From positions 744,001 through 808,000 of the forward strand of contig CP113940.1 in NCBI GenBank assembly GCA_029392475.1: DNA of 64,000 nucleotides. Reading direction: 5' to 3'. Position 1 is the stretch's first letter. Each line of letters begins with the position of its first letter. Of the stretch, positions 32,190 through 47,100 are shown piece after piece. The notes under the pieces were generated by a model, which had not been told where the DNA came from, did not search any database, and worked only from the letters and a program-made list of their open reading frames with translations. Source of the stretch: Streptococcaceae bacterium ESL0687 (GTDB lineage: Bacteria; Bacillota; Bacilli; Lactobacillales; Streptococcaceae). Position numbers and translations under genes: made by a program.

Positions 32190-35100
32190 TTATTGTTTAC
32201 GACGTTTCTTACTAAATCCTAAAAATCCAAGTAATCCAAATATCAATCCAGTTAGTCCTGCTAAATAAACTTCTGTATCAAAGCCTTTTTGCATTTCTGT
32301 ATCTGCAACATTAATAGCTGTTTGTATTTGTTCAGCATTAGTTGCATTTTGAATATTTTCTTTAACTGAATCAATCACTTTATCAACAATCTGCTGTTGT
32401 GCCACCTTTTCAGAATCAGATAAATCCGAATTCTGATTAATAGCAGCTTTTATTGTCTGAGTTATTTGATTAATAGTTGTAATAGCTGTAATTTTTTGAC
32501 TATCTAGTGTCTTAATATTTGATAGATCCTGTGCTTTTACTAATTTTTTATTGAAATTAGATGCACTATTTATTACTGCATTAATATCGTCGGCATTTTT
32601 TGCATGCTTGATAGCATCATGAGCTGCATTTTTTGCATCATCAATTTCTTGATTACGCTTGTCTTTTTCTGCTTGACTCAAGCTGTCATTGCTATTAATA
32701 GCATTATGAGCTGTTTGAGCCGCTTGGATAATACTTGCATTAGCTACTGCTTTTTGATCATCAATCGATGGAACATTTGTTATATCTGTAGCCTTATTTA
32801 ATGCATTGTTTGCGTTATTTATTACCACATCAATAACATCTGCACTTTTTGCATGCTTGATAGCATCAATTGCAGATTCTTTAGCCTTATCAATTGCTTG
32901 ATTACGCTTGTCTTTTTCTGCTTGACTCAAGCTGTTATTGCTATTGATAGCATCGTGAGCTGCTTGAGCTGCTTGAGTGATATTTGAAGTAGCTGTTGTT
33001 TTTTGATCATCAACTGATGGTACATTATCAGTATTTGTTGCAGTAGCTAAGTCATTATTCACAGTAGATACAGCATTGTTAATAGAGTCAGCACTTGTAG
33101 CTGAATCAATTGATGTTTGGGCAACTTCTTTAGCCTTATCAATTGCTTGATTACGCTTGTCTTTTTCTGCTTGGCTCAAGCTGTTATTGCTATTGATAGC
33201 ATCGTGAGCTGCTTGTGCTACTTGAGTGATATTTGAAGTAGCTGTTGTTTTTTGATCATCAACCGATGGTACATTATCAGTATTTGTTGCAGTAGCTAAG
33301 TCATTATTCGCAGTAGATACAGCGTTGTTAATAGAGTCAGCATTTGTTCCTTTATTGATAGCATCAATTGCAACTTCTTTAGCCTTATCAATTGCTTGAT
33401 TACGCTTGTCTTTTTCTGCTTGACTCAGGCTGTTATTGCTATTAATAGCATCGTGAGCTGCTTGAGTTGCCTGATCAAGGTTAGATTTGGCTGTTTCTTT
33501 TTGTTTATCAACCGATGGTACATTCGTTGTATCTGTCGCAGAAGCTAAATCATTATTCGCAGTAGATACAGCGTTGTTAATAGAGTCAGCACTTGTAGCT
33601 GAATCAATTGATGTTTGAGCAACTTCTTTAGCCTTATCAATTGATTGATTACGCTTGTCTTTTTCTGCTTGGCTCAAGCTGTTATTGCTATTGATAGCAT
33701 CGTGTGCTGCTTGGGCTGCTTGAGCAAGGTTAGATTTAGCTGTTTCTTTTTGATCATCAACCGATGGTACATTATCAGTATTTGTTGCAGTAGCTAAGTC
33801 ATTATTCGCAGTAGATACAGCGTTGTTAATAACATCAGCATTTGTAGCTGAATCAATTGCTGTTTGGGCAACTTCTTTGGCCTTATCAATTGCTTGATTA
33901 CGCTTGTCTTTTTCTGCTTGGCTCAAGCTGTTATTGCTATTGATAGCATCGTGTGCTGCTTGGGCTGCTTGAGCAAGGTTAGATTTAGCTGTTTCTTTTT
34001 GTTTATCAACCGATGGTACATTATCAGTATTTGTTGCAGTAGCTAAGTCATTATTCGCAGTAGATACAGCATTGTTAATAGAGTCAGCATTTGTAGCTGA
34101 ATCAATTGCTGTTTGGGCAACTTCTTTAGCCTTATCAATTGCTTGATTACGCTTATCTTTTTCTGCTTGACTCAAGCTGTCATTGCTATTGATAGCATCG
34201 TGAGCTGCTTGAGCTGCTTGATCAAGGTTAGATTTAGCTGTTTCTTTTTGTTTATCAACCGATGGTACATCATCGGTATTTGTTGCAGCAGCTAAGTCAT
34301 TATTCGCAGTAGATACAGCATTGTTAATAGAGTCAGCATTTGTAGCTGAATCAATTGCTGCTTGAGCAACTTCTTTGGCCTTATCAATTGCTTGATTACG
34401 CTTATCCTTTTCTGCTTGACTCAAGCTGTTATTGCTATTGATAGCGTTATGAGCTGCTTGGGCTGCCTGATCAAGGTTAGATTTAGCTGTTGTTTTTTGA
34501 TCATCAACTGATGGTACATTCGTTGTATCTGTCGCAGCAGCTAAGTCATTATTCGCAGTAGATATAGCATCATTAATAGCGTCAGCATTTGTTCCTTTAT
34601 TGATAGCATCAATTGCAGATTCTTTGGCCTTATCAATTGCTTGATTACGCTTGTCTTTTTCTGCTTGGCTCAAGCTGTCATTGCTATTGATAGCATCGTG
34701 AGCTGCTTGGGCTGCTTGAGTGATATTTGAAGTAGCTGTTGTTTTTTGATCATCAACTGATGGTACATTCGTTGTATCTGTTGCAGAAGCTAAGTCATTA
34801 TTCGCAGTAGATACAGCATTGTTAATAGAGTCAGCACTTGTAGCTGAATCAATTGATGTTTGGGCAACTTCTTTAGCCTTATCAATTGCTTGATTACGCT
34901 TGTCTTTTTCTGCTTGGCTCAAGCTGTTATTGCTATTGATAGCATCGTGAGCTGCTTGGGTTGCCTGATCAAGGTTAGATTTAGCTGTTTCTTTTTGCCT
35001 ATCAACTGAAGGCACATCATCGGTATTTGTTGCAGTAGCTAAGTCATTATTCGCAGTAGATACAGCATCATTAATAGAGTCAGCACTTGTAGCTGAATCA

Positions 35101-38100
35101 ATTGATGTTTGAGCAACTTCTTTAGCCTTATCAATTGCTTGATTACGCTTATCTTTTTCTGCTTGACTCAAGCTGTTATTGCTATTGATAGCATCGTGAG
35201 CTGCTTGGGTTGCCTGAGCAAGGTTAGATTTAGCTGTTTCTTTTTGCCTATCAACTGAAGGCACATCATCGGTATTTGTTGCAGTAGCTAAGTCATTATT
35301 CGCAGTAGATATAGCATCATTAATAGAGTCAGCACTTGTTCCTTTATTGATAGCATCAATTGCAGATTCTTTAGCCTTATCAATTGCTTGATTACGCTTA
35401 TCTTTTTCTGCTTGACTCAAGCTGTTATTGCTATTGATAGCATCGTGAGCTGCTTGTGCTGCTTGAGCAAGGTTAGATTTAGCTGTTTCTTTTTGTTTAT
35501 CAACCGATGGTACATCATCGGTATTTGTTGCAGCAGCTAAGTCATTATTCGCAGTAGATACAGCATTGTTAATAGAGTCAGCATTTGTAGCTGAATCAAT
35601 TGCTGCTTGAGCAACTTCTTTGGCCTTATCAATTGCTTGATTACGCTTATCCTTTTCTGCTTGACTCAAGCTGTTATTGCTATTGATAGCATCGTGAGCT
35701 GCTTGTGCTACTTGAGTGATATTTGAAGTAGCTGTTGTTTTTTGATCATCAACCGATGGTACATTATCAGTATTTGTTGCAGTAGCTAAGTCATTATTCG
35801 CAGTAGATACAGCGTCATTAATAGAGTCAGCACTTGTAGCTGAATCAATTGATGTTTGAGCAACTTCTTTAGCCTTATCAATTGCTTGATTACGCTTGTC
35901 TTTTTCTGCTTGGCTCAAGCTGTTATTGCTATTGATAGCATCGTGAGCTGCTTGAGCTGCTTGAGTGATATTTGAAGTAGCTGTTGTTTTTTGATCATCA
36001 ACTGATGGTACATTATCAGTATTTGTTGCAGTAGCTAAGTCATTATTAGCAGTAGATATAGCATCATTAATAGAGTCAGCATTTGTTCCTTTATTGATAG
36101 CATCAATTGCAGATTCTTTGGCCTTATCAATTGCTTGATTACGCTTGTCTTTTTCTGCTTGACTCAAGCTGTTATTGCTATTGATAGCATCGTGAGCTGC
36201 TTGAGCTGCTTGATCAAGGTTAGATTTAGCTGTTTCTTTTTGTTTATCAACCGATGGTACATCATCGGTATTTGTTGCAGTAGCTAAGTCATTATTCGCA
36301 GTAGATATAGCATCATTAATAGAGTCAGCATTTGTTCCTTTATTGATAGCATCAATTGCAGATTCTTTGGCCTTATCAATTGCTTGATTACGCTTGTCTT
36401 TTTCTGCTTGGCTCAAGCTATTATTACTATTGATAGCATCGTGAGCTGCATGAGCTGCTTGATCAAGGTTAGATTTAGCTGTTTCTTTTTGTTTATCAAC
36501 TGAAGGCACATCATCGGTATTTGTTGCAGTAGCTAAGTCATTATTCGCAGTAGATACAGCGTTGTTAATAGAGTCAGCATTTGTTCCTTTATTGATAGCA
36601 TCAATTGCAGATTCTTTGGCCTTATCAATTGCTTGATTACGCTTGTCTTTTTCTGCTTGGCTCAAGCTGTTATTGCTATTGATAGCATCGTGAGCTGCTT
36701 GAGCTGCTTGAGTGATATTTGAAGTAGCTGTTGTTTTTTGATCATCAACTGATGGTACATTCGTTGTATCTGTTGCAGAAGCTAAGTCATTATTCGCAGT
36801 AGATACAGCATCATTAATAGAGTCAGCATTTGTTCCTTTATTGATAGCATCAATTGCAGATTCTTTGGCCTTATCAATTGCTTGATTACGCTTGTCTTTT
36901 TCTGCTTGACTCAAGCTGTTATTGCTATTGATAGCATCGTGAGCTGCTTGAGCTGCTTGAGTGATATTTGAAGTAGCTGTTGTTTTTTGATCATCAACTG
37001 ATGGTACATTATCAGTATTTGTTGCAGTAGCTAAGTCATTATTAGCAGTAGATATAGCATCATTAATAGAGTCAGCACTTGTTGCTGAATCAATTGATGT
37101 TTGGGCAACTTCTTTAGCCTTATCAATTGCTTGATTACGCTTATCTTTTTCTGCTTGACTCAAGCTGTTATTGCTATTGATAGCATCGTGAGCTGCTTGA
37201 GCTGCTTGATCAAGGTTAGATTTAGCTGTTTCTTTTTGTTTATCAACTGAAGGCACATCATCGGTATTTGTTGCAGCAGCTAAGTCATTATTAGCAGTAG
37301 ATACAGCATCATTAATAGAGTCAGCACTTGTTGCTGAATCAATACTGTCACTGGCTTTCTTAGAAGCCTCGTTAACTTTATTGATACGGTCTACCTTCTC
37401 TGAAGAACTTAAAGAATTATTACTATTGATTTCGTTAATTGCTTTTTGGGTTTGATCCGATAAAGCCTGATGGGCTTCTTTTTTAGCATCAACCAGTTCG
37501 CCTAATACTTTATTAATTGCATCATTTTTAGCAGATGTAATTTGATGCGCATTAGTTGAATTTTGAATATTTTCTTTTGCTTCATTAGCCACTTTATCAA
37601 CAACTTGTTTTTGTGCTTCTTTTTCTGTATCTGATAAAGTTGAATCATTATCAATTTTATCCTTAGCGACAATTACGGTCTTATCAATATCTGATTTGGC
37701 TGTTTCTTTTTGTTTATCAACCGATGGTACATTCGTTGTATCTGTCGCAGAAGCTAAATCATTATTCGCAGTAGATACAGCGTTGTTAATAGAGTCAGCA
37801 CTTGTTGCTGAATCAATTGATGTTTGGGCAACTTCTTTAGCCTTATCAATTGATTGATTACGCTTATCTTTTTCTGCTTGACTCAAGCTGTCATTGCTAT
37901 TGATAGCATCGTGAGCTGCTTGAGCTGCTTGATCAAGGTTAGATTTAGCTGTTTCTTTTTGTTTATCAACCGATGGTACATCATCGGTATTTGTTGCAGC
38001 AGCTAAGTCATTATTCGCAGTAGATACAGCGTTATTAATAGAGTCAGCATTTGTAGCTGAATCAATTGATGTTTGAGCAACTTCTTTAGCCTTATCAATT

Positions 38101-41100
38101 GCTTGATTACGCTTATCTTTTTCTGCTTGACTCAAGCTATTATTGCTATTGATAGCGTTATGAGCTGTTTGTGCTGCTTGAGTGATATTTGAAGTAGCTG
38201 TTGTTTTTTGATCATCAACTGATGGTACATTATCAGTATTTGTTGCAGTAGCTAAGTCATTATTCGCAGTAGATACAGCATTGTTAATAGAGTCAGCACT
38301 TGTAGCTGAATCAATTGATGTTTGGGCAACTTCTTTAGCCTTATCAATTGCTTGATTACGCTTATCTTTTTCTGCTTGACTCAAGCTGTCATTGCTATTG
38401 ATAGCATCGTGAGCTGCTTGAGCTGCTTGATCAAGGTTAGATTTAGCTGTTTCTTTTTGTTTATCAACCGATGGTACATCATCGGTATTTGTTGCAGTAG
38501 CTAAGTCATTATTCGCAGTAGATATAGCATTGTTAATAGAGTCAGCACTTGTAGCTGAATCAATTGATGTTTGGGCAACTTCTTTAGCCTTATCAATTGC
38601 TTGATTACGCTTGTCTTTTTCTGCTTGACTCAAGCTGTTATTGCTATTGATAGCATCGTGTGCTGCTTGGGCTGCTTGAGCAAGGTTAGATTTAGCTGTT
38701 TCTTTTTGATCATCAACCGATGGTACATTATCAGTATTTGTTGCAGTAGCTAAGTCATTATTCGCAGTAGATACAGCATTGTTAATAGAGTCAGCATTTG
38801 TAGCTGAATCAATTGCTGTTTGGGCAACTTCTTTAGCCTTATCAATTGCTTGATTACGCTTATCTTTTTCTGCTTGACTCAAGCTGTCATTGCTATTGAT
38901 AGCATCGTGAGCTGCTTGGGCTGCTTGAGCAAGGTTAGATTTAGCTGTTTCTTTTTGTTTATCAACCGATGGTACATCATCGGTATTTGTTGCAGCAGCT
39001 AAGTCATTATTCGCAGTAGATACAGCATTGTTAATAGAGTCAGCATTTGTAGCTGAATCAATTGCTGTTTGGGCAACTTCTTTAGCCTTATCAATTGCTT
39101 GATTACGCTTATCTTTTTCTGCTTGACTCAAGCTGTTATTGCTATTGATAGCATCGTGAGCTGCTTGAGCTGCTTGAGTGATATTTGAAGTAGCTGTTGT
39201 TTTTTGATCATCAACTGATGGTACATTCGTTGTATCTATCGCAGCAGCTAAGTCATTATTCGCAGTAGATATAGCATCATTAATAGCGTCAGCATTTGTT
39301 CCTTTATTGATAGCATCAATTGCAGATTCTTTAGCCTTATCAATTGCTTGATTACGCTTATCTTTTTCTGCTTGACTCAAGCTGTTATTGCTATTGATAG
39401 CATCGTGAGCTGCTTGGGCTACTTGATTAATATTTGAAGTAGCTGTTGCTTTTTGATCATCAACCGATGGTACATTCGTTGTATCTGTCGCAGCAGCTAA
39501 GTCATTATTCGCAGTAGATACAGCATTGTTAATAGAGTCAGCATTTGTAGCTGAATCAATTGCTGCTTGAGCAACTTCTTTAGCCTTATCAATTGCTTGA
39601 TTACGCTTGTCTTTTTCTGCTTGACTCAAGCTGTTATTGCTATTGATAGCGTTATGAGCTGCTTGGGCTGCTTGAGTAATATTTGAAGTAGCTGTTGTTT
39701 TTTGATCATCAACCGATGGTACATTCGTTGTATCTGTCGCAGCAGCTAAGTCATTATTCGCAGTAGATATCGCATCATTAATAGAGTCAGCACTTGTTCC
39801 TTTATTGATAGCATCAATTGCAGATTCTTTAGCCTTATCAATTGCTTGATTACGCTTATCTTTTTCTGCTTGACTCAAGCTGTTATTGCTATTGATAGCA
39901 TCGTGAGCTGCTTGAGCTGCTTGAGTGATATTTGAAGTAGCTGTTGTTTTTTGATCATCAACCGATGGTACATTCGTTGTATCTGTCGCAGCAGCTAAGT
40001 CATTATTCGCAGTAGATATAGCATCATTAATAGAGTCAGCACTTGTTGCTGAATCAATTGATGTTTGGGCAACTTCTTTAGCCTTATCAATTGCTTGATT
40101 ACGCTTATCTTTTTCTGCTTGACTCAAGCTGTCATTGCTATTGATAGCATCGTGAGCTGTTTGGGCTGCTTGATCAAGGTTAGATTTAGCTGTTTCTTTT
40201 TGTTTATCAACCGATGGTACATTATCAGTATTTGTTGCAGTAGCTAAGTCATTATTCGCAGTAGATACAGCGTCATTAATAGAGTCAGCACTTGTAGCTG
40301 AATCAATTGATGTTTGAGCAACTTCTTTAGCCTTATCAATTGCTTGATTACGCTTGTCTTTTTCTGCTTGGCTCAAGCTGTCATTGCTATTGATAGCATC
40401 GTGAGCTGTTTGGGCTGCTTGAGTGATATTTGAAGTAGCTGTTGTTTTTTGATCATCAACCGATGGTACATTATCAGTATTTGTTGCAGCAGCTAAGTCA
40501 TTATTCGCAGTAGATATAGCATCATTAATAGAGTCAGCACTTGTAGCTGAATCAATTGATGTTTGAGCAACTTCTTTAGCCTTATCAATTGCTTGATTAC
40601 GCTTATCTTTTTCTGCTTGACTCAAGCTGTTATTGCTATTGATAGCATCGTGAGCTGCTTGAGCTGCTTGAGTGATATTTGAAGTAGCTGTTGTTTTTTG
40701 ATCATCAACCGATGGTACATTATCAGTATTTGTTGCAGTAGCTAAGTCATTATTCACAGTAGATACAGCATTGTTAATAGAGTCAGCACTTGTAGCTGAA
40801 TCAATTGATGTTTGGGCAACTTCTTTAGCCTTATCAATTGCTTGATTACGCTTGTCTTTTTCTGCTTGGCTCAAGCTGTTATTGCTATTGATAGCATCGT
40901 GAGCTGCTTGTGCTACTTGAGTGATATTTGAAGTAGCTGTTGTTTTTTGATCATCAACCGATGGTACATTATCAGTATTTGTTGCAGTAGCTAAGTCATT
41001 ATTCGCAGTAGATACAGCGTTGTTAATAGAGTCAGCATTTGTTCCTTTATTGATAGCATCAATTGCAGATTCTTTGGCCTTATCAATTGCTTGATTACGC

Positions 41101-44100
41101 TTGTCTTTTTCTGCTTGGATCAAGCTATTATTACTATTGATAGCATCGTGAGCTGCTTGGGCTGCTTGATTAATATTTGAAGTAGCTGTTGCTTTTTGAT
41201 CATCAACCGATGGTACATTCGTTGTATCTGTCGCAGCAGCTAAGTCATTATTAGCAGTAGATACAGTATTGTTAATAGAGTCAGCACTTGTAGCTGAATC
41301 AATTGATGTTTGGGCAACTTCTTTAGCCTTATCAATTGCTTGATTACGCTTGTCTTTTTCTGCTTGACTCAAGCTGTCATTGCTATTGATAGCATCGTGA
41401 GCTGCTTGGGTTGCCTGATCAAGGTTAGATTTAGCTGTTTCTTTTTGTTTATCAACTGAAGGCACATCATCGGTATTTGTTGCAGCAGCTAAGTCATTAT
41501 TAGCAGTAGATACAGCATCATTAATAGAGTCAGCACTCGTTCCTTTATTGATAGCATCAATTGCAGATTCTTTAGCCTTATCAATTGCTTGATTACGCTT
41601 GTCTTTTTCTGCTTGACTCAAGCTGTTATTGCTATTGATAGCATCGTGAGCTGCTTGAGCTGCTTGAGTGATATTTGAAGTAGCTGTTGTTTTTTGATCA
41701 TCAACTGATGGTACATTATCAGTATTTGTTGCAGTAGCTAAGTCATTATTAGCAGTAGATATAGCATCATTAATAGAGTCAGCATTTGTTCCTTTATTGA
41801 TAGCATCAATTGCAGATTCTTTGGCCTTATCAATTGCTTGATTACGCTTGTCTTTTTCTGCTTGACTCAAGCTGTCATTGCTATTGATAGCATCGTGAGC
41901 TGCTTGAGCTGCTTGATCAAGGTTAGATTTAGCTGTTGTTTTTTGATCATCAACTGAAGGCACATCATCGGTATTTGTTGCAGCAGCTAAGTCATTATTA
42001 GCAGTAGATACAGCATCATTAATAGAGTCAGCACTTGTTGCTGAATCAATACTGTCACTGGCTTTCTTAGAAGCCTCGTTAACTTTATTGATACGGTCTA
42101 CCTTCTCTGAAGAACTTAAAGAATTATTACTATTGATTTCGTTAATTGCTTTTTGGGTTTGATCCGATAAAGCCTGATGGGCTTCTTTTTTAGCATCAAC
42201 CAGTTCGCCTAATACTTTATTAATTGCATCATTTTTAGCAGATGTAATTTGATGCGCATTAGTTGAATTTTGAATATTTTCTTTTGCTTCATTAGCCACT
42301 TTATCAACAACTTGTTTTTGTGCTTCTTTTTCTGTATCTGATAAAGTTGAATCATTATCAATTTTATCCTTAGCGACAATTACGGTCTTATCAATATCTG
42401 ATTTGGCTGTTTCTTTTTGTTTATCAACCGATGGTACATTCGTTGTATCTGTCGCAGAAGCTAAATCATTATTCGCAGTAGATACAGCGTTGTTAATAGA
42501 GTCAGCACTTGTAGCTGAATCAATTGATGTTTGAGCAACTTCTTTAGCCTTATCAATTGATTGATTACGCTTATCTTTTTCTGCTTGACTCAAGCTGTCA
42601 TTGCTATTGATAGCATCGTGAGCTGCTTGAGCTGCTTCATCAAGGTTAGATTTAGCTGTTTCTTTTTGTTTATCAACCGATGGTACATTATCAGTATTTG
42701 TTGCAGTAGCTAAGTCATTATTCGCAGTAGATACAGCGTCATTAATAGAGTCAACACTTGTAGCTGAATCAATTGATGTTTGAGCAACTTCTTTAGCCTT
42801 ATCAATTGCTTGATTACGCTTGTCTTTTTCTGCTTGGCTCAAGCTATTATTGCTATTGATAGCGTTATGAGCTGTTTGTGCTGCTTGAGTGATATTTGAA
42901 GTAGCTGTTGTTTTTTGATCATCAACTGATGGTACATTATCAGTATTTGTTGCAGTAGCTAAGTCATTATTCGCAGTAGATATAGCATCATTAATAGAGT
43001 CAGCACTTGTTGCTGAATCAATTGATGTTTGAGCAACTTCTTTAGCCTTATCAATTGCTTGATTACGCTTGTCTTTTTCTGCTTGGCTCAAGCTGTTATT
43101 GCTATTGATAGCATCGTGAGCTGTTTGGGCTGCTTGATCAAGGTTAGATTTAGCTGTTTCTTTTTGTTTATCAACCGATGGTACATTATCAGTATTTGTT
43201 GCAGTAGCTAAGTCATTATTCGCAGTAGATACAGCATTGTTAATAGAGTCAGCACTTGTTGCTGAATCAATTGATGTTTGGGCAACTTCTTTAGCCTTAT
43301 CAATTGCTTGATTACGCTTGTCTTTTTCTGCTTGACTCAAGCTGTTATTGCTATTGATAGCATCGTGAGCTGCTTGTGCTACTTGAGTGATATTTGAAGT
43401 AGCTGTTGTTTTTTGATCATCAACTGATGGTACATTCGTTGTATCTGTCGCAGCAGCCAAATCATTATTCGCAGTAGATACAGCATTGTTAATAGAGTCA
43501 GCACTTGTTGCTGAATCAATTGATGTTTGGGCAACTTCTTTAGCCTTATCAATTGCTTGATTACGCTTATCTTTTTCTGCTTGACTCAAGCTGTTATTGC
43601 TATTGATAGCATCGTGAGCTGCTTGAGCTGCTTGAGTGATATTTGAAGTAGCTGTTGTTTTTTGATCATCAACCGATGGTACATTCGTTGTATCTGTCGC
43701 AGCAGCTAAGTCATTATTCGCAGTAGATATAGCATCATTAATAGAGTCAGCACTTGTTGCTGAATCAATTGATGTTTGGGCAACTTCTTTGGCCTTATCA
43801 ATTGCTTGATTACGCTTATCTTTTTCTGCTTGACTCAAGCTGTTATTGCTATTGATAGCATCGTGAGCTGCTTGAGCTGCTTGAGTGATATTTGAAGTAG
43901 CTGTTGTTTTTTGATCATCAACTGATGGTACATTCGTTGTATCTGTCGCAGCAGCTAAGTCATTATTCGCAGTAGATATAGCATCATTAATAGCGTCAGC
44001 ATTTGTTCCTTTATTGATAGCATCAATTGCAGATTCTTTAGCCTTATCAATTGCTTGATTACGCTTATCTTTTTCTGCTTGACTCAAGCTGTTATTGCTA

Positions 44101-47100
44101 TTGATAGCATCGTGAGCTGCTTGGGCTACTTGATTAATATTTGAAGTAGCTGTTGCTTTTTGATCATCAACCGATGGTACATTCGTTGTATCTGTCGCAG
44201 CAGCTAAGTCATTATTCGCAGTAGATACAGCATTGTTAATAGAGTCAGCATTTGTAGCTGAATCAATTGCTGCTTGAGCAACTTCTTTAGCCTTATCAAT
44301 TGATTGATTACGCTTATCTTTTTCTGCTTGACTCAAGCTGTCATTGCTATTAATAGCATCGTGAGCTGCTTGGGTTGCCTGATCAAGGTTAGATTTGGCT
44401 GTTTCTTTTTGCCTATCAACTGATGGTACATTCGTTGTATCTGTCGCAGTAGCTAAGTCATTATTCGCAGTAGATACAGCATCATTAATAGAGTCAGCAC
44501 TCGTTCCTTTATTGATAGCATCAATTGCAGATTCTTTAGCCTTATCAATTGCTTGATTACGCTTGTCTTTTTCTGCTTGACTCAAGCTGTTATTGCTATT
44601 GATAGCGTTATGAGCTGCTTGGGCTGCTTGAGTAATATTTGAAGTAGCTGTTGTTTTTTGATCATCAACCGATGGTACATTCGTTGTATCTGTCGCAGCA
44701 GCTAAGTCATTATTCGCAGTAGATATCGCATCATTAATAGAGTCAGCACTTGTTCCTTTATTGATAGCATCAATTGCAGATTCTTTAGCCTTATCAATTG
44801 CTTGATTACGCTTATCTTTTTCTGCTTGACTCAAGCTGTTATTGCTATTGATAGCATCGTGAGCTGCTTGAGCTGCTTGAGTGATATTTGAAGTAGCTGT
44901 TGTTTTTTGATCATCAACCGATGGTACATTCGTTGTATCTGTCGCAGCAGCTAAGTCATTATTCGCAGTAGATATAGCATCATTAATAGAGTCAGCACTT
45001 GTTGCTGAATCAATTGATGTTTGGGCAACTTCTTTAGCCTTATCAATTGCTTGATTACGCTTATCTTTTTCTGCTTGACTCAAGCTGTCATTGCTATTGA
45101 TAGCATCGTGAGCTGCTTGAGCTGCTTGATCAAGGTTAGATTTAGCTGTTTCTTTTTGTTTATCAACCGATGGTACATTATCAGTATTTGTTGCAGTAGC
45201 TAAGTCATTATTCGCAGTAGATACAGCGTCATTAATAGAGTCAACACTTGTAGCTGAATCAATTGATGTTTGAGCAACTTCTTTAGCCTTATCAATTGCT
45301 TGATTACGCTTGTCTTTTTCTGCTTGGCTCAAGCTATTATTGCTATTGATAGCGTTATGAGCTGTTTGTGCTGCTTGAGTGATATTTGAAGTAGCTGTTG
45401 TTTTTTGATCATCAACTGATGGTACATTATCAGTATTTGTTGCAGTAGCTAAGTCATTATTCGCAGTAGATATCGCATCATTAATAGAGTCAGCACTTGT
45501 AGCTGAATCAATTGATGTTTGAGCAACTTCTTTAGCCTTATCAATTGCTTGATTACGCTTGTCTTTTTCTGCTTGGCTCAAGCTGTTATTGCTATTGATA
45601 GCATCGTGAGCTGTTTGGGCTGCTTGATCAAGGTTAGATTTAGCTGTTTCTTTTTGTTTATCAACCGATGGTACATTATCAGTATTTGTTGCAGCAGCTA
45701 AGTCATTATTCGCAGTAGATACAGCATTGTTAATAGAGTCAGCACTTGTTGCTGAATCAATTGATGTTTGGGCAACTTCTTTAGCCTTATCAATTGCTTG
45801 ATTACGCTTGTCTTTTTCTGCTTGGCTCAAGCTGTTATTGCTATTGATAGCATCGTGAGCTGCTTGTGCTACTTGAGTGATATTTGAAGTAGCTGTTGTT
45901 TTTTGATCATCAACTGATGGTACATTCGTTGTATCTGTCGCAGCAGCCAAATCATTATTCGCAGTAGATACAGCATTGTTAATAGAGTCAGCACTTGTAG
46001 CTGAATCAATTGATGTTTGGGCAACTTCTTTAGCCTTATCAATTGCTTGATTACGCTTATCTTTTTCTGCTTGACTCAAGCTGTTATTGCTATTAATAGC
46101 ATCGTGAGCTGTTTGGGCTGCTTGAGTGATATTTGAAGTAGCTGTTGTTTTTTGATCATCAACCGATGGTACATTATCAGTATTTGTTGCAGTAGCTAAG
46201 TCATTATTCGCAGTAGATACAGCATCATTAATAGAGTCAGCACTCGTTCCTTTATTGATAGCATCAATTGCAGATTCTTTAGCCTTATCAATTGCTTGAT
46301 TACGCTTGTCTTTTTCTGCTTGGCTCAAGCTGTTATTGCTATTGATAGCATCGTGAGCTGCTTGAGCTGCTTGAGTGATATTTGAAGTAGCTGTTGTTTT
46401 TTGATCATCAACTGATGGTACATTATCAGTATTTGTTGCAGTAGCTAAGTCATTATTCGCAGTAGATATAGCATCATTAATAGAGTCAGCACTTGTTGCT
46501 GAATCAATTGATGTTTGGGCAACTTCTTTAGCCTTATCAATTGCTTGATTACGCTTGTCTTTTTCTGCTTGGCTCAAGCTGTTATTGCTATTGATAGCAT
46601 CGTGAGCTGCTTGGGCTGCTTGATTAATATTTGAAGTAGCTGTTGCTTTTTGATCATCAACCGATGGTACATTATCAGTATTTGTCGCAGCAGCTAAGTC
46701 ATTATTCGCAGTAGATACAGTATTGTTAATAGAGTCAGCACTTGTAGCTGAATCAATTGATGCTTGAGCAACTTCTTTGGCCTTATCAATTGCTTGATTA
46801 CGCTTGTCTTTTTCTGCTTGACTCAAGCTGTCATTGCTATTGATAGCATCGTGAGCTGCTTGGGTTGCCTGATCAAGGTTAGATTTAGCTGTTTCTTTTT
46901 GTTTATCAACTGAAGGCACATCATCGGTATTTGTTGCAGCAGCTAAGTCATTATTAGCAGTAGATACAGCATCATTAATAGAGTCAGCACTCGTTCCTTT
47001 ATTGATAGCATCAATTGCAGATTCTTTAGCCTTATCAATTGCTTGATTACGCTTGTCTTTTTCTGCTTGACTCAAGCTGTTATTGCTATTGATAGCATCG

